DNA of 12,495 bases from Deltaproteobacteria bacterium (GTDB taxonomy: Bacteria; Desulfobacterota_B; Binatia; Bin18). Every line of letters begins with the position of its first letter. The stretch's first letter is position 1. The position numbers and the translations under genes are program-made. The stretch spans positions 1 through 12,495 of the forward strand of contig JAAXHF010000207.1 of the NCBI GenBank assembly GCA_012271025.1. The letters are read 5' to 3'. Of this stretch, positions 1 through 5,767 are shown piece after piece. The notes under the pieces were generated by a model, which searched no databases, was not told where the DNA came from, and saw nothing but the letters and a program-made list of their open reading frames with translations.

Positions 1-798
1 TGGGCCCTGCCCTACCAGAAGCCCCACCCCCAGATGTGGATTCCCGGCGTGCTGAGCCCCGAAACCGTCAGGTGGGCGGCCGAGCACAACTATCCGTATC
101 TGGCCCTGGTGACCGCGCTCAGCCCGACCTGTGATCTGCTCGACTTTTATGCCGATATCGCGGCCGAGAACGGCTATCAGGCCGGCCCGGAGAACTTCGG
201 CTATCTGATCGGGGTGTTCTGCGCCGAGACCGATGAAAAGGCTCAGGAGCTGGGCAAGGGTTTTCTGTTCGGCGGCGGAGCCAGCGCGTTTTCACGCCCG
301 GAACACACCCTGCCGCCGGGCTACAACTCCAAGAACGCCATCCGGCTGCTGGCCAAGCGGCCCAGCGGCGGCTGGGTCGGGGTGGACTCCGACCGGCTCA
401 AAGAGTCCCAGCAGGGCAGGCGTGGCCGGACCAAGGATCTCAACGAGGTGCGCCAGAAACTGCTCAAATCCTACAAGCGAGCCCAGGACGACTACCTGAT
501 GATCATCGGCTCGCCCAAGACGGTGATCGAGAAGGTCAAGACGATGATGCGCGTGCTGCGGCCGGGCGCGTTCTCGTGCTTTAACGTCCAGGGACCGGTC
601 AGCAACGAAGACCGGCTGACCAGCGTCCGTCTCCTGGCCCAGGAGGTCAAGCCGGCCCTCAAGGAGTACGCCAAGGAAATCGGTCTGGTCGATCCGTTTG
701 TCCGCCGGCCGGGCTCGGTCAAACTCAATCCGGGCACCAAGCGTCTGCCGGTCGTGGACCGCACACCGCTGAAAGACCTCAACATGCTGCCGAACTAG
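1..798 (+). CDS. LLM-class flavin-dependent oxidoreductase, 3' part
   Basis: The C-terminal 265 residues of a luciferase-like (LLM) oxidoreductase whose 5' end lies outside the window; the frame is open from base 1. The first residues read P-Y-Q-K-P-H-P-Q-M-W-I-P-G, the conserved strand in LLM proteins (P-x-Q-x-PHPP-x-W) that follows the lid region and precedes the last barrel strands. Further on come G-S-P-K-T-V-I-E-K (about residues 171-179 of the visible part), the usual 'GSPexVaekl' helix near the end of the family, and a final helix rich in Leu, Glu and Lys. Such enzymes use FMN or F420 for monooxygenation or hydride transfer; the substrate is unknown. It is followed after 12 nt by a strong hairpin, so its transcription unit probably ends here. 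The family assignment is firm, the specific reaction is not. Confidence 0.88.
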   Translation, partial: WALPYQKPHPQMWIPGVLSPETVRWAAEHNYPYLALVTALSPTCDLLDFYADIAAENGYQAGPENFGYLIGVFCAETDEKAQELGKGFLFGGGASAFSRPEHTLPPGYNSKNAIRLLAKRPSGGWVGVDSDRLKESQQGRRGRTKDLNEVRQKLLKSYKRAQDDYLMIIGSPKTVIEKVKTMMRVLRPGAFSCFNVQGPVSNEDRLTSVRLLAQEVKPALKEYAKEIGLVDPFVRRPGSVKLNPGTKRLPVVDRTPLKDLNMLPN

Positions 799-810
799 CC
801 GGCCGGGCAG

Positions 811-849
811 CACGGTGGTTCATCGCAACAGACGGGATGAACCACCGTG
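811..849 (+). terminator. 14-bp perfect hairpin after the first LLM gene
   Basis: Bases 811-824 (CACGGTGGTTCATC) are the exact reverse complement of 836-849, with an 11-nt loop at 825-835. The structure starts 12 nt after the stop codon at 796-798 and ends 78 nt before the next start. There is no T-run on either side (GGGGCATC follows), so a classical intrinsic terminator is not proven; it may work with Rho, protect the 3' end, or be a small dispersed palindrome. Confidence 0.6.
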
Positions 850-927
850 GGGGGCATCCGCCCCTCGGCCCGCCGCCTTTTCGGTTCCGCCCTGCCCCGC
901 TTCCCCCGCCACGCTCAGGAGACCCGC

Positions 928-1800
928 ATGAATTTGCGCACACCCGGCGTTTTTTGTTTTCTGGACGGTCTGAGCGGAGACCAGGCCGGCCAATTTGCCC
1001 GCTCCGTCGAACAGCTCGGCTACAGCGCGCTGTGGTTTGCCGAGGCGCCGGGCGGACGCGAGAGTTTTTCGTTCGCCTCATACCTGCTCGGCCAGACCGA
1101 GCGGCTGGTCGTGGCCACCGGCATTGCCGTGATCTACGCCTATGAGCCGATTGCGGTGGCCAACGCCAGCCGGACGCTGGGTGAGCTGTTTGCCGACCGG
1201 TTTGTCCTGGGGCTGGGCGTCAGCAATAAAATGGGCAACCAGCGCCGCGGCATTCCCTACGTCAAGCCGCTGAGCTTCACCCGCGAGTATCTGCAAAAGA
1301 TGCGCGCCGCGCCGTACGGCGGTCCCCCTCCCCGGCCCGAGCCGCCTGTCGTCCTGGCCGGCATGATGCCCAAGATGCTGGCCCTGGCCGCCGCTGAGAC
1401 CCACGGCACGCACACCTACTTCACCACCACCGAACAGATCGCCCACACCCGCCAGGCCCTGGGACCGCAGCCGTGGCTGTGCGCCGAACTCGGCGTGATG
1501 TTGGAAACCGACGCGACCAAGGCGCGCCGTGCGGCCCGCGACTACATGCGCACCTATCTGGCCATAGACCACTATGTGCAGCGTCTGCGGGCGGGCGGCT
1601 TTGGCGACGCCGACTTTGCCGACGGCGGGAGTGATACGCTGGTTGACGGGCTGATTGCCTGGGGCGATGCGGCGCATATTCAGCAGCGCATCGACGCCTA
1701 TTATCAAGCTGGAGCCAGCCATGTGTGCCTCCTGCCGCTCAGCCCCGAAGGCGGCATGAACCCGGACCAGCGGGCGCTGGAAGCGCTCGCTCCACACTAG
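928..1800 (+). CDS. LLM-class oxidoreductase, TIGR03620-like (F420-dependent type)
   Basis: A 290-residue luciferase-like protein. The motif order matches the TIGR03620 (MSMEG_4141-like) subgroup of putative F420-dependent oxidoreductases: A-R-S-V-E-Q-L-G-Y-S-A-L-W-F-A-E near residues 24-39, G-R-E-S-F at 43-47, R-L-V-V-A-T-G-I-A-V-I at 59-69, R-F-V-L-G-L-G-V-S at 91-99, P-K-M-L-A-L-A at 148-154, and G-S-D-T-L-V-D-G-L-I-A-W-G-D at 234-247. ATG 928 is preferred to the open-frame ATG at 847 because AGGAG lies at 917-921 with 6-nt spacing, the upstream stretch is non-family sequence over the hairpin, and the protein then begins like its relatives. The length is slightly short for the group but no motif is missing. 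It is co-oriented with and 11 nt ahead of the quinone-reductase-like gene, so the two probably form an operon. Cofactor and substrate are inferred only from family. Confidence 0.88.
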   Translation: MNLRTPGVFCFLDGLSGDQAGQFARSVEQLGYSALWFAEAPGGRESFSFASYLLGQTERLVVATGIAVIYAYEPIAVANASRTLGELFADRFVLGLGVSNKMGNQRRGIPYVKPLSFTREYLQKMRAAPYGGPPPRPEPPVVLAGMMPKMLALAAAETHGTHTYFTTTEQIAHTRQALGPQPWLCAELGVMLETDATKARRAARDYMRTYLAIDHYVQRLRAGGFGDADFADGGSDTLVDGLIAWGDAAHIQQRIDAYYQAGASHVCLLPLSPEGGMNPDQRALEALAPH

Positions 1801-1811
1801 AGGACGGACCC

Positions 1812-2759
1812 ATGCAAACCCAACGCGCCGTTGTTGTTGACCCCGAGGCGACGGGCCGCTTGGCCATTCACGAACTGCAAGCCCCGACCCCGGCCGACTC
1901 CGAAGCCCTCATCCGGGTGTATGCCATCTCGCTCAACCTGGGCGAAACGCGTCGCGCCCTGACCATGGCGGAGGCTGGCGCACGGCCCGGCTGGGATCTG
2001 GCCGGTATTGTCGAACGGGCCGCAGCCGACGGCTCCGGGCCCCAGGTTGGAACACGGGTGGTCGGCTTCGTACCGTCGGGCGGCTGGGCCGAGCTGGTGA
2101 CCGTTCCCACCCACTCCCTGGCCGAGTTGCCGCCGTCGGTGTCGTTTGCCCAGGCCGCGACCCTGCCGGTGGCCGGCCTGACCGCGCTGTACTCGCTGGA
2201 AAAAGGCGGCCCCTTGCTCGGCCAATCGGTACTGGTGACCGGCGCCTCGGGCGGGGTCGGGCATTTTGCCTGCCAGCTGGCGCGAGAGGCGGGCGCCCAC
2301 GTTATCGCCTCGGTGCGTCGCCAAGAGCGGGTCGCCCAAGCCCAGGCGGCCAAGGCTCACGAGGTAGTGGTCGGGGCCGATCTGGCCGAAGCCAAGCAAC
2401 TCGGTCCCTACGACCTCATCATGGAATCGGTTGGCGGTCAGTCGCTCAGCACCGCCCTGAGCCTGCTGGCCCAAGACGGCGTGTGCGTGCTGTACGGGGT
2501 GTCGGAGTCGCCCCAGGTGTCGTTTGAGGCTCGGCAGTTCATGGTTATTGGCGGGGCGTCGCTGTACGGCTTCATTCTGTTTCACGAGGTCAAGCGCCGG
2601 CCCGCCTCACACGGCCTGTCGCAGCTGCTGCATCTCGTTGAGGACGGCCGCCTTGAGCCGCCCATCGAGGTCGAAGAGCCGTGGACACGGATTGCCGACG
2701 TGGCCCAGCGTTTGTACCAACGCCAGATCGGCGGCAAGGCCGTGCTGCTGGTGTCGTAA
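1812..2759 (+). CDS. Zinc-free MDR-family NAD(P)H:quinone oxidoreductase-like protein
   Basis: A 315-residue medium-chain dehydrogenase/reductase. The N-terminal GroES-like half includes P-G-W-D-L-A-G-I-V-E (59-68) and G-T-R-V-V-G-F (80-86). The central T-L-P-V-A-G-L-T-A-L (117-126) is the usual hinge, and L-V-T-G-A-S-G-G-V-G (141-150) is the Rossmann nucleotide-binding loop, of the zinc-free quinone oxidoreductase style. The Cys/His zinc ligands of true alcohol dehydrogenases are absent. I-G-G-K-A-V-L-L-V (306-314) closes the protein as in the family. It probably reduces quinones or alpha,beta-unsaturated carbonyls with NAD(P)H in the cytoplasm. ATG 1812 has GAGGA at 1800-1804 and lies 11 nt after the preceding LLM stop; the longer open frame back to 1725 overlaps that gene and lacks family sequence. 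Coupling to the LLM gene suggests sequential steps in one pathway, an inference. Confidence 0.88.
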   Translation: MQTQRAVVVDPEATGRLAIHELQAPTPADSEALIRVYAISLNLGETRRALTMAEAGARPGWDLAGIVERAAADGSGPQVGTRVVGFVPSGGWAELVTVPTHSLAELPPSVSFAQAATLPVAGLTALYSLEKGGPLLGQSVLVTGASGGVGHFACQLAREAGAHVIASVRRQERVAQAQAAKAHEVVVGADLAEAKQLGPYDLIMESVGGQSLSTALSLLAQDGVCVLYGVSESPQVSFEARQFMVIGGASLYGFILFHEVKRRPASHGLSQLLHLVEDGRLEPPIEVEEPWTRIADVAQRLYQRQIGGKAVLLVS

Positions 2760-2792
2760 AGCGTTCGCAGAGGACGCAACTTCAACAGAGCG

Positions 2793-2816
2793 TTGGATTA
2801 TACTTCGCTAATCCAA
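2793..2816 (+). promoter_or_regulatory. Inverted repeat containing a TATACT -10-like box
   Basis: TTGGATTA at 2793-2800 pairs exactly with TAATCCAA at 2809-2816 around an 8-nt loop; AGC/GCT at 2789-2791 and 2817-2819 can extend the stem past a one-base bulge. A TATACT hexamer (five of six matches to the sigma-70 -10 consensus) sits at 2799-2804, 41 nt before the start of the next gene, but no good -35 box is seen at the right distance. The site could be an operator-overlapped promoter or a weak terminator of the preceding operon; it also marks the left side of the lower-G+C island. Confidence 0.35.
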
Positions 2817-2844
2817 GCTACGGGAAATGGGATGAGCGACAAAA

Positions 2845-4137
2845 ATGGATGAGCGAGTTGAAGGTCTTCTTCACGACTTTCCAGAAATCTTTGAAAAACG
2901 TCCCCCACAGATCGGCGAACTCGAAGACGATTGGGTTATCATTGATGTGCCAATAGGCCGAACCAATTCGGGGGAGACACGAGCTGAATTAAACGCTGAT
3001 GCAATCGGGGTTAGTGAAGACAAGTTCTTATCTGACCTGGACCGGTTCGAGGACACCAGTAAAATCGCTAACGATGAACCGCTCTATGAATCTGGAGCAG
3101 AAAGGTTAGATTCTTCTCTGAGTGAGAGAATCCGCCGCCGTCGTCCTGAAGTAATCTCTAAAGCGATCGCTGACTTGAGAAAACGTATTAAGGGTAAGTT
3201 CCCCGGGTCTCCCTCGGGCCTGCCACCTGGCGTTCCTCCTCCTGACGCCTTAGCCGTATACTTGCCCTTCCACATTTTTCCGAACATGTGGGGCATCTAC
3301 CTGCTGGACGCGGGGGTTGAAAGCCTTGCGATTTGCCTTCGTCGGATTATGTTCGACCAGTTCAACCGATCTGTATCTCAGATGGATGCGCGGCGGATTT
3401 CGCGAGTGTTTTTGTTTCATCACGAAGCATACCACTGTGCCGTTGAGTCCTTCTCGGTCCGGTGCGAATTGGCGTCGGGAAAGCCGGTCTATCGGACCGG
3501 CACCAGAACGCTCTACAAGCGAGGTTATGTCCAGGATGAGCCGCATGAGGAAACGCTCGCAACTGCCTATGGACTCCGAAAAGTCCGAGATGAGATCAAG
3601 CTACCGAAGCGTGACAAAAAGGCTGCTGTGGAGGCTCTAAAAATCTACATGGCTCTTTGCCCACCAGAGTACGCAGAAGGAGTTCGCTATATCGACAATG
3701 ATCGTTTCGACGAATGGGAGCGGGCGTTCATCGAGAAGGTGATGCGTACTTGCTCAAGCAGAGCCCTGCCTGCTTCGGCATGGAACATTGGGACGTATAT
3801 GATGTCACCGCTTCTCCAGAGAAACAGGAAATACTCTTGGATTTGCAAACGCGCGGATTTTCGTGATCGCTCAGAGCTAGAGGTTCATTATTTTCGACGC
3901 CGCGATATCGTCTCATGCTTGAAGAAATTGGCAGACGCCCACCCGGAACCCGGCGGCAAGCACAACCATATCGTTCGGACTGTAAACAGAGCGGGACACA
4001 AGAGCACTCGGCGAACACAGCTCCCCTCAGGTGAAGTACATAAAGGCACGCTATCGGGAATGCTAAAGGACCTTGATCTTGATCTTAATGTCTATAGCTT
4101 CCTAGAGGAATGTCGGAAAGTAGGGAAACCGGTTTGA
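2845..4137 (+). CDS. Putative HExxH metallopeptidase-like protein with HicA-like C-terminal domain
   Basis: A 430-residue protein I do not recognise as a named gene. Residues 1-125 are acidic to basic, low in recognisable structure, and end in a proline-rich linker (about 119-134). Residues 135-250 hold a core with A-V-Y-L-P-F-H-I-F-P-N-M-W-G-I-Y (137-152), then H-H-E-A-Y-H at 192-197, an HExxH zincin motif on a helix, followed by E-E-T-L-A-T-A-Y (235-242), which could give the third (gluzincin-like) zinc ligand. Residues 352-420 resemble the HicA mRNA-interferase fold: a helix, then G-G-K-H-N-H-I (370-376, like the GSHH segment carrying the HicA catalytic His), then H-K-G-T-L-S-G-M-L-K-D-L (399-410, like 'pkGTLrsIlkqa'). 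No HicB-type antitoxin adjoins. G+C is clearly lower than the neighbours (29 of 60 bases at 2941-3000 against 43 of 60 at 2161-2220), suggesting transfer. ATG 2845 is the first in-frame start after a stop; its ribosome site is weak. HExxH is seen directly; both functions are inference. Confidence 0.72.
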   Translation: MDERVEGLLHDFPEIFEKRPPQIGELEDDWVIIDVPIGRTNSGETRAELNADAIGVSEDKFLSDLDRFEDTSKIANDEPLYESGAERLDSSLSERIRRRRPEVISKAIADLRKRIKGKFPGSPSGLPPGVPPPDALAVYLPFHIFPNMWGIYLLDAGVESLAICLRRIMFDQFNRSVSQMDARRISRVFLFHHEAYHCAVESFSVRCELASGKPVYRTGTRTLYKRGYVQDEPHEETLATAYGLRKVRDEIKLPKRDKKAAVEALKIYMALCPPEYAEGVRYIDNDRFDEWERAFIEKVMRTCSSRALPASAWNIGTYMMSPLLQRNRKYSWICKRADFRDRSELEVHYFRRRDIVSCLKKLADAHPEPGGKHNHIVRTVNRAGHKSTRRTQLPSGEVHKGTLSGMLKDLDLDLNVYSFLEECRKVGKPV

Positions 4138-4295
4138 CTGTAGCCCACACCCTACTCCGTGCCATAAACAAGGCAAAACACTTCAGGTCCGGGTATCGCT
4201 CTATCGGATAATCCACTCGCCCCCCCTGATGCACTGCTCCAGCGCAGCAGCCAATAGGTCAGCTGTGATTCAGTTGGTTAGAAGGAGAGAGGAAC

Positions 4296-4928
4296 ATGAC
4301 CCAGGAGGAGATAGATTCCGTTGAGGTCGGCAGACGTCTGCGGATCGCACGCGAAACCGCCGGCATGACGCAGGCGGACGCCGCGGCCAATATCAACGCA
4401 GCACGCGCCACCTTGGTGGCGATAGAGAAAGGTCAGTGTGCCGTCCGCACCGCTGACCTTCTGTCGCTGGCCCGACTCTACGGTACGTCGGTCAACTCTC
4501 TACTACGCCATGAATCCGTTCACGTTGATCTCGTACCTCGATTCCGAAAACTCCCTGACTGCAAGGACGACTCGTCCACCAAGGCGGCCCGGCTGCTGGC
4601 TGACCTTGTTCGGGCCGAAGTCGAACTTGAAAACCTGCTCGGGGTTCCGCATCCCCGCAACTATCCTCCACACGGCGGAATCACGAATGAGCAGGCTGGG
4701 CAGGTCCCGGGCGTCCTCGCTGCTGTGAATACGGACCGCATTGAAGCCACACGCCCGACGACGCTCCGTCTAAGCCTGCTGGCTGCGGAAGCGTGGCAGC
4801 AAGAACTGCTCAGCGAGGGACAGCTTGCCCGTCTTTTGCAGCTGGGGCGGGTGGAGTTGCGCGAGATTTTAGATGGTATTGAGGTTGAAGGGATTGATAT
4901 AGATAGCGCGCCAAAGCTGCCTGAATGA
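4296..4928 (+). CDS. XRE-family regulator, apparently an XRE-ImmA/IrrE protein lacking its peptidase core
   Basis: A 210-residue protein with an N-terminal Cro/C1-type helix-turn-helix (about 12-70; G-M-T-Q-A-D-A-A and the following recognition helix are clear). Then comes R-F-R-K-L-P-D, a helix with V-R-A-E-V-E-L-E-N-L-L-G (105-116) and N-Y-P-P (122-125). That order is typical of the linker in XRE-ImmA/IrrE fusions, where an HExxH peptidase domain follows. Here that domain is absent: after about residue 133 there is a short unfamiliar stretch and then A-A-E-A-W-Q-Q-E-L-L-S-E-G-Q-L-A-R-L-L-Q-L-G-R-V-E-L (163-188), which resembles the C-terminal helices of the same family. So the reading frame is open but an internal deletion of the catalytic part is likely. 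It probably still binds DNA. AAGGAGAG at 4281-4288 gives a good start at ATG 4296. It is 158 nt after the HExxH/HicA-like gene; no recognisable element was found in that gap. Confidence 0.8.
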   Translation: MTQEEIDSVEVGRRLRIARETAGMTQADAAANINAARATLVAIEKGQCAVRTADLLSLARLYGTSVNSLLRHESVHVDLVPRFRKLPDCKDDSSTKAARLLADLVRAEVELENLLGVPHPRNYPPHGGITNEQAGQVPGVLAAVNTDRIEATRPTTLRLSLLAAEAWQQELLSEGQLARLLQLGRVELREILDGIEVEGIDIDSAPKLPE

Positions 4929-4929
4929 T

Positions 4930-4962
4930 CTCACCGTTCCTGCTGTCTCAGACACGAGCGTC
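4930..4962 (+). pseudogene. Possible relic of a PIN-domain toxin N-terminus
   Basis: Directly after the XRE stop, in a shifted frame, bases 4930-4962 read L-T-V-P-A-V-S-D-T-S-V. V-S-D-T-S is the first-strand motif of PIN toxins, carrying the first catalytic Asp. XRE-ImmA proteins with this kind of C-terminus are often followed by a PIN-domain gene, which is why the fragment is worth listing. After these codons the match stops, no start codon is in frame nearby, and the convergent VapC gene begins at 4975. The motif is short and could be chance. Confidence 0.3.
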
Positions 4963-4974
4963 ACTCGACTGTCT

Positions 4975-5370
4975 TTACGGCGTGAGCGCCAGCGGATGCC
5001 CAATAATCTGACGATCAGCGGTGAGGAGCTTGAGGCCTTCTTCCTGGGCCTGAACCAGCAGGAGTTCGTCGAACGGGTCTTTGTGAGCGATGGGGGTTTC
5101 AAGCTTCCGCGCGGCGTGACTCACGGTCATTGGAAGAAAGATCACGTCCTGATCTTCGAGTACGGCAATAACATCATTCGGATCAAAAGGGCTTTTTCGC
5201 CCGCCGGACCGGTAACGGGCCTGGAATTTCAGTCGCATCTCCCAGATCGACACGGCGCTCGCATAAATCTGTACCGCCTGATTCGTGAGGATCAGGCGGT
5301 CGGCGTCGGAAAACGCCCCGGGCGCAGCCATCAGATTGTAGAGATAGGAGGTGTCAAGAAGAACACGCAT
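4975..5370 (-). CDS. PIN-domain toxin, VapC type (type II toxin-antitoxin)
   Basis: A 131-residue PIN-domain ribonuclease toxin. M-R-V-L-L-D-T-S-Y-L gives catalytic Asp6; S-I-W-E (41-44) gives Glu44; H-K-D-P-F-D-E-L-L-L-V-Q-A (96-108) carries the third acidic position; L-L-T-A-D-R (115-120) gives Asp119. All four expected Mg-binding acidic positions are present and the length is normal, so it should be an active endoribonuclease, probably cutting tRNA, rRNA or mRNA when released from its antitoxin. It starts at ATG 5370, 4 nt after the stop of the Phd-type antitoxin gene on the same strand, with a purine-rich GAGGGAG ribosome site inside the end of that gene; translation is probably coupled. 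Its 3' end converges on the XRE gene with only 46 nt between. The RNA target is unknown. Confidence 0.88.
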   Translation of the reverse strand: MRVLLDTSYLYNLMAAPGAFSDADRLILTNQAVQIYASAVSIWEMRLKFQARYRSGGRKSPFDPNDVIAVLEDQDVIFLPMTVSHAARKLETPIAHKDPFDELLLVQAQEEGLKLLTADRQIIGHPLALTP

Positions 5371-5374
5371 GGCG

Positions 5375-5641
5375 TCAACCTACTCCCTCTTCGAGCCCAA
5401 GAGCCTGGCGGCTGAACACCGGATCGTCGAGGTCGGCTGTCCAGACCTCCCCGTCTTCTTCCAGCCCGAAGTGCCGACGCGCCGCATTCAACTTGTCGAA
5501 ATCAATCCCACCACGTCTGCGGAAGCGCACAAGCTCAACTGCCGGTTCGCCGTACTTTGTAATAATAACGCGCTCGCCGTTTTGAGCGGCGGCGATGAGT
5601 TCAGATAGGCGCGCTTTCGCTTCGCGTAAGGCAAGTTCCAC
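5375..5641 (-). CDS. Phd/YefM-type antitoxin
   Basis: An 88-residue antitoxin. The N-terminus L-R-E-A-K-A-R-L-S-E-L-I (5-16) followed by G-E-R-V-I-I-T-K-Y-G-E-P-A-V-E-L (22-37) is the classic Phd/YefM DNA-binding and dimer fold. The C-terminus (about 45-88), rich in Asp, Glu and Leu, is the expected disordered toxin-binding tail. It neutralises the PIN toxin encoded 4 nt downstream, and such pairs normally repress their own promoter. The start is GTG at 5641-5639, chosen because GGAGGT lies at 5653-5648 with 6-nt spacing and the family motif begins at once. Direct repeats upstream (5703-5720) are a candidate operator. Family and pairing are firm; autoregulation is inferred. Confidence 0.87.
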   Translation of the reverse strand: MELALREAKARLSELIAAAQNGERVIITKYGEPAVELVRFRRRGGIDFDKLNAARRHFGLEEDGEVWTADLDDPVFSRQALGLEEGVG

Positions 5642-5647
5642 AGGATG

Positions 5648-5653
5648 ACCTCC
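5648..5653 (-). promoter_or_regulatory. Shine-Dalgarno site fixing the GTG start of the Phd-type antitoxin
   Basis: GGAGGT on the minus strand, 6 nt upstream of GTG 5641. It is a near-perfect anti-16S match and decides the non-ATG start of the antitoxin. Confidence 0.75.
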
Positions 5654-5673
5654 AAACGACTCAAATCGGCTTT

Positions 5674-5702
5674 AATATGTACCTCATGGTGACCACGTGC
5701 AA
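5674..5702 (-). promoter_or_regulatory. Weak candidate promoter of the Phd/VapC operon
   Basis: On the minus strand TTGCAC (5702-5697) and CATATT (5679-5674) are 17 nt apart, a sigma-70-like arrangement with weak hexamers (three and four matches). It would give a leader of roughly 25-30 nt before GTG 5641 and sits directly next to the repeats at 5703-5720. The call is tentative. Confidence 0.3.
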
Positions 5703-5720
5703 GACTACAATGTGACTACA
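5703..5720 (-). repeat. Two GACTACA direct repeats, 11-bp phased: candidate antitoxin operator
   Basis: GACTACA occurs at 5703-5709 and 5714-5720 on the plus strand (TGTAGTC twice on the gene strand), exactly 11 bp apart, so on the same face of the helix. They lie 62-79 bp upstream of the Phd-type antitoxin start, abutting a possible -35 box. Phd and VapB antitoxins commonly bind repeated short sites like this to repress their operon. Confidence 0.45.
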
Positions 5721-5767
5721 CTGTTGACCGGTGAAGGGCACAGAGACAGTTCATCCGCTCCTGGGGG

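Noticed and set aside
4138..4295. Possible decayed minus-strand coding fragment in the gap before the XRE gene
   Set aside because: Short stretches such as V-D-Y-P-I-E-R-Y-P-D-L look protein-like in one frame, but stops occur in every frame over the gap and no family could be named.
4996..5415. 139-residue plus-strand open frame opposite VapC
   Set aside because: The minus strand has all PIN catalytic residues and a matching antitoxin partner; the plus-strand product shows no family pattern.
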